From an uncultured Actinomycetes bacterium (lineage in GTDB: Bacteria > Actinomycetota > Actinomycetes > Nanopelagicales > Nanopelagicaceae), in NCBI GenBank assembly GCA_903832395.1, contig CAILBF010000064.1:1-5789 (forward strand): a stretch of DNA of 5,789 bases, read 5' to 3'. The first letter of the stretch is position 1. Every line of letters starts with the position of its first letter. The notes beneath the pieces are model-generated. The model was not told the origin of the DNA, made no database searches, and saw only the letters and a list, made by a program, of their open reading frames with translations. Positions 1-5,692 of this stretch are shown in pieces. The position numbers were made by a program, and so were the translations under genes.

Positions 1-741
1 CGGACTTTGGAATAACGCCTGAGTTGGAGCCACCTCCATAACTTTGCCCAAATACATAACAACAACACGATCAGAAATATGTTGCACAACCGATAGATCA
101 TGAGCAACAAACAGGTATGAAAGCCCGTATTCTTTTTGTAAATCATCTAACAGATTGACGACTTGAGCTTGGATAGAAACATCCAAGGCTGAAACAGGTT
201 CGTCTGCAACAATAAATTTGGGGCGAATGGCAATTGCTCTCGCTATCCCAATGCGCTGGCGCTGACCCCCAGAAAATTCGTGTGGGAATCTATTTATATG
301 TTCTGGATTTAACCCAACTCTTTCCAATAATTCCTGAACAGTTTTCTTGATACCACCTTCTGGCGTTAGTTTATGAATATAAAAAGAGGAAGCTACTATA
401 TCTCCAACTGTGTGGCGTGGATTGAGTGATGAATACGGATCCTGGAAAATTATTTGCATCTGGGCTCGAAGCGGTTTCATTTTTGAATTCGAGAATTTTG
501 TTATGTCTTGACCTTGGAAAATAATTGAACCAGCGGTGGGTTCGTAAAGTTTTAATATTGTTCGCCCAACGGTTGTTTTTCCACAGCCAGATTCGCCTAC
601 TAGGCCCACTGTCTCTCCAATACCGACTGAAATATCCACACCGCCAACAGCTTTAATAGTCTGGCGCTTACGACCAATCACGCCCCCACTTGATTCAAAA
701 TATTTCAGTAAACCCCTTACTTCTAATATATTTTCACTCAT
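1..741 (-). CDS. oppF: Oligopeptide/dipeptide ABC transporter ATP-binding protein, OppF/DppF type (3' end missing)
   Basis: This is the second cytoplasmic ATPase of the importer; it pairs with OppD to power peptide uptake through OppB/OppC. My own translation of the minus strand from the ATG at 741 stays open for 247 codons to the window edge. All ABC motifs are present in order: Walker A GESGCGKT (residues 49-56), Q-loop IIFQDP with Q100, signature SGGQRQR (157-163), Walker B FIVADE (176-181), D-loop SALD (184-187) and switch histidine H214. The N-terminal stretch with a basic patch (GRKRQ) before the 'KAVGGVDISV' strand is typical of OppF/DppF rather than OppD. Family members are usually about 320-340 residues, so roughly 80 C-terminal residues lie outside the window. 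The start codon overlaps the oppD stop as ATGA, with a modest AGG about 7 nt upstream, which suggests translational coupling. Whether the substrate is an oligopeptide, dipeptide or other solute cannot be told from this subunit. Confidence 0.95.
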   Translation of the reverse strand, partial: MSENILEVRGLLKYFESSGGVIGRKRQTIKAVGGVDISVGIGETVGLVGESGCGKTTVGRTILKLYEPTAGSIIFQGQDITKFSNSKMKPLRAQMQIIFQDPYSSLNPRHTVGDIVASSFYIHKLTPEGGIKKTVQELLERVGLNPEHINRFPHEFSGGQRQRIGIARAIAIRPKFIVADEPVSALDVSIQAQVVNLLDDLQKEYGLSYLFVAHDLSVVQHISDRVVVMYLGKVMEVAPTQALFQSP

Positions 742-1748
742 AGGTGTGACCTAACTTCTTGCGCAGTTAAGTGGCAGCGCGCATGATGGTCTATCAATTT
801 TAATTCAACTTCTGGCCTCGTAACTTTACAAATTTCACCAGGTACATACTTCGCAAATTCACATCGTGGTTCAAAGGCGCAGCCGCTAGGAAGTGAGATA
901 AGCGATGGAGGTTGACCCGGAATAGTTTTAAGCCTAGTTCCGTGAGCCTGGTCCACTCTTGGAACTGAGGCCAATAAACCAATGGTGTACGGATGGACCG
1001 GATTTCGATAAATTTCATTGACACCACCCTCCTCTACCAGGCGTCCCGCATACATAACATTTACTCGATCGGCAACTTCAGCAACAACTCCAAGATCATG
1101 GGTAATCAATATCACCGCCATATTGAATTCACGCTGCATCTCTTTTAGCAACATAAGAATTTGGGACTGAACAGTTACATCCAATGCGGTAGTCGGCTCA
1201 TCGGCAATCAAGATTTTAGGCTGATTGATCAAAGCCATTCCAATCATTACACGTTGGCGCATGCCGCCTGAAAATTGGTGAGGATAGGAATCAACTCGAC
1301 TCTTAGCATCTGGAATGCCCACTAGATCCAACATCTCAATAGTTTTCTTTCGGGCATCAGACTTCGTTCCATCGTTGTGCAATAACCACGCTTCTGAAAT
1401 TTGATCGCCCACTGTGAAATATGGGTGAAGGGCTGACATTGGATCTTGAAAAATCATTGAAACAGTGCCACCACGGAGCTTTCTAACTTCTTCAGAACTA
1501 GCAGTTATCACATCCGTTCTTCCCAAAACAGTATTTATCAATACCTGACCAGAGATTTGAGTTGATTTGGGATTATGGAGTCCCATGATGGCCATGCTGG
1601 AAACCGACTTACCACATCCAGATTCACCGACGATAGCTAGTGTTTCTCCCAAGTCAAGGTGAAAAGAAAGATCATCAGTCGCTTGCACCAGGCCATCGTC
1701 AGTGGGGAAACTTACGGAAAGGTTTTTTACTTCAAGTAAATGGCTCAT
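738..1748 (-). CDS. oppD: Oligopeptide/dipeptide ABC transporter ATP-binding protein, OppD/DppD type
   Basis: This is a complete 336-residue ATPase, the usual OppD length. Motifs visible: Walker A GESGCGKS (41-48), Q-loop IFQDP with Q101, signature SGGMRQR (160-166), Walker B ILIADE (179-184), D-loop TALD (187-190) and switch histidine H217. After the nucleotide-binding domain comes the oligo_HPY-type C-terminal extension, beginning around 'NPVHPYTIGLL' (249-259). That extension carries four cysteines, C290, C296, C307 and C325, spaced Cx5Cx10Cx17C. This is the pattern that binds a [4Fe-4S] cluster in structurally studied OppD/DppD proteins; cluster binding here is inferred from the spacing. 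The start ATG at 1748 overlaps the oppB stop (ATGA), and its own stop overlaps the oppF start in the same way, so oppB-oppD-oppF form one tightly coupled translational block. The only purine-rich stretch is GGA directly against the ATG, so re-initiation after oppB is the likely mode of translation. Confidence 0.97.
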   Translation of the reverse strand: MSHLLEVKNLSVSFPTDDGLVQATDDLSFHLDLGETLAIVGESGCGKSVSSMAIMGLHNPKSTQISGQVLINTVLGRTDVITASSEEVRKLRGGTVSMIFQDPMSALHPYFTVGDQISEAWLLHNDGTKSDARKKTIEMLDLVGIPDAKSRVDSYPHQFSGGMRQRVMIGMALINQPKILIADEPTTALDVTVQSQILMLLKEMQREFNMAVILITHDLGVVAEVADRVNVMYAGRLVEEGGVNEIYRNPVHPYTIGLLASVPRVDQAHGTRLKTIPGQPPSLISLPSGCAFEPRCEFAKYVPGEICKVTRPEVELKLIDHHARCHLTAQEVRSHL

Positions 1749-2743
1749 TCCAGTCGCACTCTCGGATCTAAATAAGCGTAAGCAACATCGACAATTAAAT
1801 TAAAGAAAATAAAAAACGATGCAGCCAAAAGTGTCGTACCCATGATGAGCGGCAAGTCGTAATCGCGCAGTACAGCTTTAATCGACATATAACCAAGTCC
1901 GGGTAATTGAAATACTCTTTCAGTGATGATCGCTCCACCGAGTAAGCCCCCAAAATCTAGACCTGCGTTAGTGATTAGTGGAGCAAGTGCTAAGCGTAAA
2001 TTGTGTTTATACAACACATCGCGTTCAGAAACTCCTTTGGCTCTTGCCGTCCGGATGAAGTCCTCTGATGAAGTTTCAATTACGTTGCTTCTAGTTAGCC
2101 GCGTGTAAATCGCTGCATATGCCAGAGCTAAAGTAATCCAGGCAAAGATAAAGTTTCGGAAAAAACCAATTGGATCTGATAAGGGTGAGACCCAAGTTCC
2201 CTGTGTTATCGGATCAATTAAGTGAAGCAAGAAGGCTCCGATATAGATCAAAAGACCTAAAATGAAAATTGGAAGTGAAGAGCCAATTAGTACAAATGCT
2301 GTGCTTAATCGGTCGATATATGTACCCTTTTTCCGGGCTGCCAAGATTCCAAAAGAGACTCCGACAAGCATCCAAAGAAAAAATGCACCAAGGGCAAGTG
2401 TCAGCGTAAATGGGAATGCGTTAGCCATGACCTCTGTGACACAAGCGTTATTTGGAAATGAGTAACCAAAAGCTGGTGCTGGGCAATGAATTATTGCTGC
2501 ACCTTCACCATAGGTGCGACCTTGGAATAACCCAAGAATAAAATTCCACCATTGGTGCCATAGTGGGATATCTAGTCCAAGTCTGTGCCTGTTTGCTTCG
2601 ACCACTACCGGACTGCAGTGGATTCCACACGATAATTTGGCTGGGTCAATTGGAACTAGACCAAAAATTAAGTAGACCACCATGCTGAGGACAAAGAGCA
2701 TCACAAAGGCATAAAAAATGCGCTTGATTATGTACTTCAGCAT
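1745..2743 (-). CDS. oppB: Oligopeptide/dipeptide ABC transporter permease, OppB/DppB type
   Basis: This 332-residue inner-membrane permease forms half of the translocation channel with OppC. The N-terminus (MLKYIIKRIFYA, then a hydrophobic helix to about residue 30) is the classic OppB/DppB start. Further membrane segments fall near 110-135, 145-172, 196-214, 262-282 and 300-324. The cytoplasmic EAA-type coupling loop lies near 227-257 ('EDFIRTARAKGVSERDVL...'), and the 'ERVFQLPGLG' block and 'YLDPRVRL' tail are family hallmarks. The extracytoplasmic loop after the first helix (about 31-109) is long and holds four cysteines, C39 and C43 (CGIHC) plus C87 and C101, which could form disulfides. 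The gene begins 86 bp after oppA, beyond a strong hairpin, and ends in a 4-bp overlap with oppD. No clear Shine-Dalgarno lies before the ATG at 2743 (only GGGAT about 13 nt upstream), so its translation may be modest or depend on transcripts from upstream. Confidence 0.95.
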   Translation of the reverse strand: MLKYIIKRIFYAFVMLFVLSMVVYLIFGLVPIDPAKLSCGIHCSPVVVEANRHRLGLDIPLWHQWWNFILGLFQGRTYGEGAAIIHCPAPAFGYSFPNNACVTEVMANAFPFTLTLALGAFFLWMLVGVSFGILAARKKGTYIDRLSTAFVLIGSSLPIFILGLLIYIGAFLLHLIDPITQGTWVSPLSDPIGFFRNFIFAWITLALAYAAIYTRLTRSNVIETSSEDFIRTARAKGVSERDVLYKHNLRLALAPLITNAGLDFGGLLGGAIITERVFQLPGLGYMSIKAVLRDYDLPLIMGTTLLAASFFIFFNLIVDVAYAYLDPRVRLE

Positions 2744-2788
2744 TCAGTAACGGTATCCCATCTGGAAAGTAATTGTCTTTTATCGGAA

Positions 2789-2820
2789 GAGCCGGGCTGT
2801 GCTTTCGCACACCCCGGCTC
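2789..2820 (-). promoter_or_regulatory. Intercistronic stem-loop with GAAA tetraloop between oppA and oppB
   Basis: In the RNA of the operon strand this 32-nt element folds as GAGCCGGG, a G-G mismatch, TGTGC, loop GAAA, GCACA, then CCCGGCTC. That gives 8 + 5 base pairs, GC-rich, closed by a C-GAAA-G tetraloop of the very stable GNRA class. It begins 9 nt after the oppA stop. The RNA that follows (TTCCGATAAAAGAC...) has no U-tract, so it is not a textbook intrinsic terminator in this direction. Likely roles are protecting the oppA 3' end from exonucleases, or partial termination, so that oppA transcript exceeds oppBDF. U-tract-poor terminators are known in Actinobacteria, so full or partial termination remains possible. 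The hairpin is directly visible; its function is inference. Confidence 0.85.
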
Positions 2821-2829
2821 AACTACCTG

Positions 2830-4587
2830 TTACTTTTTTTGCTTGAGATGGATTGATGGATACAGCAAGGCACCGTTAGGCATCCAGAAGTCTGTACCCA
2901 CGATCTTTGAACCCCACTCAAATTGCTGTTTGGTAAAGACCGGCATGATGGTCCAGTACTGATCCATCACAGTCTGAGCAAGAACTTTCCACTCAGCTGC
3001 TTGCTTTGCACGATCTGTTTCACCTTGAGCGGCGGCAACCTTGGCTGCGAAGTCCTTATAAACAGGATCATTCCAGTTTTGGTTTAAGTTAAATCCAGCA
3101 TCTTTAATAAACAATGGTGGAATCACAGTTGAAGCGTTTGCCCAGTCAGCAGCCCAACCAGCGCGAGTGATATCTCCCTGCTTTGCTGGATTCATGACAG
3201 TTGGATAGTAAACGCCAGGTTCAATGAGATTGAACTTAGCAACCATTCCAGCTGCTTCCATTGCCGATTTGATCAGTGAAGCAGTTTTTTCGAGAGTTGT
3301 CGTCTTGGCCATGTCGAAATAAATGCCTGTGGTTGTTGCCCTTGCATATGCAGCAGGACATTTAGTCTTTGCTTGAGCTAGGAGCGTCTTTGCGTAGTCC
3401 GGATTACCAGTGATCTTCCAATTTGGATCATGGATATTTCCAGAAGTCGCTGCATAATCTGTTGCGATCGCAGGCGAAATTGGACTGTCAGCTGGAGCAC
3501 CATACAAATCAGAGCCGCCATTGAGATCAATAATTGACTGCAGATTAATTGCATTAAAAATTGCCTTACGAACTTCAAGGCAATCTAAATGGCCTTTGGA
3601 AACATTTGCAGCCCAATAACGAACAAATGGTCCAAGGACGTTTATTCCACGGCTCTTGTACTTCGCATCGGTATGGAAGACTTTATTATTTCCATTTGCT
3701 GCTTGAAGGCCTTGATCATAGTTCACAGCATTTGGCTGGGAATCCTTGAGGAAAATTTGATCGCGTACATCTTCAGAAAGTCCAAAACGAAGTATTACCT
3801 CATCTGGATACGCAGGGCGAATTGTATCTGTCTTCTTATCCCAGTATTTATTCCGGACAAGATCTAATTTATCGCCAGCTTTAAAAGAGGCAATCATGTA
3901 TGGACCGGTACCCATTGGCTTCAGGTCGTACTTATCGCCAAGATCTGCAGATTGCTTAACTGGTGCAACTGCTGGATAGGAGCCGAAGTAGTTGAAGTCA
4001 CCAACAGCCTTATTAAGGTGCATAGTGATTGTGTTGCCAGAACAAGTAACTGCCTTGTCATAAAGATCTTGACCCGTCTTCTTATAAGGGCCGGCATATG
4101 CCGAAACACCCTTTGCATCTACCGGGATATCAAGCAATTGCAGTGCATAAGTTGGACCATCAAGAATTACATCGGTCGCAAAGATTCGGGATATGCCATA
4201 TTTGACATCTTCGCAAGTTAATGCAGTTCCATCAGACCACTTAATTCCATCTTTCAAGGTCCAAGCCCAAGTCTTGCCACCATCGGTTGCGGTTCCCGTA
4301 TCGGTTGCAAGATCTGGAACCAACTTTGAGGAATCTGCACCAGCCACTGGCTTATAACTTACGAGCGTGCGAAATAAATAGGTATTCAAGAATGCGATGT
4401 CTTCACCCGTGTAAACGCGTTGTGGGTCTAGGTGATTTAGTTGTTGAGCATTTGTAATGTAGTAAATTGTGCCAGATTTGCTTCCAGCCTTATTTGAAAC
4501 AACAAATGCACCGGCAACCACAACAACGGCTGCAAGAGCCACTGCGATGAGTTTGGTGCGTGAACTTCCTGTTTTAATCTCAGCCAT
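2830..4587 (-). CDS. oppA: Peptide-type ABC transporter solute-binding protein (SBP_bac_5 family), OppA-like, without lipobox
   Basis: This is a 585-residue extracytoplasmic binding protein that would capture the substrate and deliver it to OppB/OppC. Residues 1-12 are polar and basic (K5, R10, K12), followed by a hydrophobic core at about 13-30, then a Ser/Gly/Lys linker and the mature fold from about residue 39. Family features include 'HLDPQRVYT' (52-60), 'LVPDLATD' (89-96), 'KTWAWTLKDGIKWSDGTALTCEDVKYG' in overlapping parts at 105-131, 'PMGTGPYMI' (224-232), and 'AGWAADWANASTVIPPLF' (476-493), which looks actinobacterial. The leader has no cysteine, so this is not a standard lipoprotein. 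It may be cut after A27 (AGA, an AxA signal-peptidase I site) or stay as a membrane anchor. The only cysteines are C125, C182, C336 and C410. The start at 4587 is preceded by a weak GGA 6 nt upstream. The gene sits between the two permease genes, flanked by gaps of 130 bp and 86 bp. The substrate is not determinable; members of this family also bind nickel, haem, sugars or opines. Confidence 0.95.
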   Translation of the reverse strand: MAEIKTGSSRTKLIAVALAAVVVVAGAFVVSNKAGSKSGTIYYITNAQQLNHLDPQRVYTGEDIAFLNTYLFRTLVSYKPVAGADSSKLVPDLATDTGTATDGGKTWAWTLKDGIKWSDGTALTCEDVKYGISRIFATDVILDGPTYALQLLDIPVDAKGVSAYAGPYKKTGQDLYDKAVTCSGNTITMHLNKAVGDFNYFGSYPAVAPVKQSADLGDKYDLKPMGTGPYMIASFKAGDKLDLVRNKYWDKKTDTIRPAYPDEVILRFGLSEDVRDQIFLKDSQPNAVNYDQGLQAANGNNKVFHTDAKYKSRGINVLGPFVRYWAANVSKGHLDCLEVRKAIFNAINLQSIIDLNGGSDLYGAPADSPISPAIATDYAATSGNIHDPNWKITGNPDYAKTLLAQAKTKCPAAYARATTTGIYFDMAKTTTLEKTASLIKSAMEAAGMVAKFNLIEPGVYYPTVMNPAKQGDITRAGWAADWANASTVIPPLFIKDAGFNLNQNWNDPVYKDFAAKVAAAQGETDRAKQAAEWKVLAQTVMDQYWTIMPVFTKQQFEWGSKIVGTDFWMPNGALLYPSIHLKQKK

Positions 4588-4593
4588 CTAAGT

Positions 4594-4640
4594 TCCAATC
4601 CACAGGTAAAAGTGGTCTTTTGACACACTGCTAGATTGGA
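4594..4640. repeat. 7-bp inverted repeat TCCAATC/GATTGGA upstream of oppA
   Basis: The plus strand carries TCCAATC at 4594-4600 and its perfect reverse complement GATTGGA at 4634-4640, separated by 33 bp. In the minus-strand RNA the downstream arm contains the only GGA that could serve as the oppA ribosome-binding site, ending 6 nt before the ATG, so pairing of the arms would hide it. A smaller nested hairpin (CCAC, 8-nt loop, GTGG) competes for part of the same arm. A 7-bp match in a gap this size can easily occur by chance, and if the TACTAT promoter is used the upstream arm would not be transcribed. Confidence 0.3.
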
Positions 4641-4669
4641 TAGTAGTGGGATTCTGCAGTTTCTATAAG
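4640..4669 (-). promoter_or_regulatory. oppA: Weak candidate promoter for oppA in the oppC-oppA gap
   Basis: The 130-bp gap between the oppC stop and the oppA start is large enough for an internal promoter. On the minus strand the best -10-like hexamer is TACTAT (4645-4640), which fits the TAnnnT pattern. An 18-bp spacer separates it from CTTATA (4669-4664), a poor -35 with only 3 of 6 matches to TTGACA. This would give a 5' leader of roughly 45 nt. It is a pattern-based guess; oppA may equally be read only from the oppC promoter. Confidence 0.2.
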
Positions 4670-4717
4670 AGTTTTTCTCTAGCGATTTTTAAATCTAAAG
4701 GGCGGGAGCGGGGTGAT

Positions 4718-5653
4718 TTATCGGTCCGACTTCGGGTCTAAGGCGTCGCGCAGGCCATCGCCAAATAGGTTGAGGGCAAGAACCACGACTACAACCATCC
4801 CGGCGGGAATTATCAAGTAAGCAGGATCGCGCTGCCAGTATGAAGCAGCATCGTTTAATACAAGACCCCAGGTTGAACTCGGCGCTTGGACACCAACCCC
4901 GAGAAATGAGAATACGGCCTCCGCCGCCAAATACCCTGGAAGCGAAATGGATAAATAGATAATTGCAAGTGGCCATAGATTTGGAAGGAACTCTTTGAAA
5001 ATTATTCGCCATCTTGGAGCACCGATTGCACGCGCAGCAAGAACAAATTCGCGTTCTCGCAAACTAAGAACTTGGGAACGGGTCACTCTGAAAAAGCTAG
5101 GCCAACTGAAAATTGTCAAAATAAGAACCATGACGACAATGCGTGCGCCATTGTCCTTGGCTAAACCCGTAGCTTCAACTCGCATAGTCAATGGGAGGCT
5201 AAGTGCCACAAACATAAATGTTGTTGGGAATGCAAGTAAGAAATCAGCTACTCGGCCAAGTAGTGAATCAACAAAGCCACCAAGATAAGCCGCAGTAATA
5301 CCAAAAATTAAACCAATTGAAATATAGGTAAAGGCAGTAATTATTGCGATTGAAAATGAAATTCGTGATCCGTAAAGTAACAATGCCATCAAGTCACGTC
5401 CAGCACCAGGTTCGAGACCAAGTGGGTGAGATAGACTCATCCCTCCTCCAAATCCCCTTGGTAACCCGTCATTTAATTTATCCAAATAAAGATGTGTGTT
5501 ATCGACACCAAATAACCCAGTGATGGCTGGAGCTAAAAATGCAATTAAAACAAAAAAAAGCGCAATTACGGCAGAGACCATGGCGACTTTGTTTCGCTTT
5601 AGGCGCACCCAAGCAATCTGGCGGGGGCTACGCTGCGCGAGTTGGATACTCAT
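4718..5653 (-). CDS. oppC: Oligopeptide/dipeptide ABC transporter permease, OppC/DppC type
   Basis: This is the second channel-forming permease, 311 residues from the ATG at 5653. The N-terminal OppC_N-type region (about 10-60: 'WVRLKRNKVAMVSAVIALFF...') holds the first membrane helix at about 23-45. The 'HPLGLEPGAGRDLMALLLYGSRISF' region, seen in parts at 76-100, matches the family pattern HPLGTD..GRD..SR...G.R.S. Further helices fall near 97-120, 138-157, 172-190, 228-248 and 278-300. The EAA coupling loop is at about 199-231 (REFVLAARAIGAPRWRI), and the tail 'NLFGDGLRDALDPK' is diagnostic. The reading frame stays open upstream of 5653 to the window edge, but that part is antisense to tgt and lacks family similarity, so M at 5653 is chosen. 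No Shine-Dalgarno precedes this ATG; a TATTAT -10 box lies 8 nt upstream, which fits a leaderless transcript. oppC is the first gene of the operon, separated from its partner permease oppB by oppA. Confidence 0.96.
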   Translation of the reverse strand: MSIQLAQRSPRQIAWVRLKRNKVAMVSAVIALFFVLIAFLAPAITGLFGVDNTHLYLDKLNDGLPRGFGGGMSLSHPLGLEPGAGRDLMALLLYGSRISFSIAIITAFTYISIGLIFGITAAYLGGFVDSLLGRVADFLLAFPTTFMFVALSLPLTMRVEATGLAKDNGARIVVMVLILTIFSWPSFFRVTRSQVLSLREREFVLAARAIGAPRWRIIFKEFLPNLWPLAIIYLSISLPGYLAAEAVFSFLGVGVQAPSSTWGLVLNDAASYWQRDPAYLIIPAGMVVVVVLALNLFGDGLRDALDPKSDR

Positions 5654-5660
5654 AATGGTA

Positions 5661-5666
5661 GATAAT
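5661..5666 (+). promoter_or_regulatory. tgt: Candidate -10 box of the divergent tgt promoter
   Basis: GATAAT on the plus strand differs from TATAAT only at the first base and ends 6 nt before the tgt ATG at 5673, the spacing expected if the mRNA starts at the start codon. No convincing -35 is present; any -35 would fall within the first codons of oppC. The box overlaps, on the opposite strand, the TATTAT -10 of oppC. Confidence 0.4.
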
Positions 5667-5692
5667 AACCACATGAGCTCGTTTACATTCAA
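5662..5692 (-). promoter_or_regulatory. oppC: Probable leaderless promoter of the opp operon (upstream of oppC)
   Basis: On the minus strand TATTAT (5667-5662) is 5 of 6 to the TATAAT consensus and fits actinobacterial TAnnnT. Eight nucleotides separate it from the oppC ATG, so transcription would begin at or within a base or two of the start codon. There is no Shine-Dalgarno, which agrees with leaderless translation. TTGAAT (5692-5687) is a plausible -35 with a somewhat long 19-bp spacer, and it lies inside codons 5-7 of the divergent tgt gene. Confidence 0.5.

Noticed and set aside
742..752. Palindrome AGGTGTGACCT just upstream of the oppF start, which could hide its AGG ribosome-binding site
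   Set aside because: A 4-bp stem with a 3-nt loop inside oppD coding sequence is too weak and too likely by chance.
1923..2465. Plus-strand open frames opposite oppB
   Set aside because: They lie antisense to a well-supported permease gene, have low-complexity composition, no recognisable family and no ribosome-binding sites; they are shadows.
2789..2840. Intrinsic terminator on the plus strand: the hairpin at 2789-2820 followed by T7 at 2834-2840
   Set aside because: The T-run starts 13 nt after the stem and is the antisense of the lysine-rich oppA C-terminus; there is no plus-strand gene upstream to terminate.
3561..4221. Open frames on both strands within oppA
   Set aside because: All overlap the intact SBP_bac_5 gene in other frames and show no domain features.
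4700..4713. G-rich run on the plus strand just after the oppC stop (GGG, GGG, GGGG), possible G-quadruplex
   Set aside because: Only three G-tracts are present, so a standard intramolecular quadruplex is not supported.
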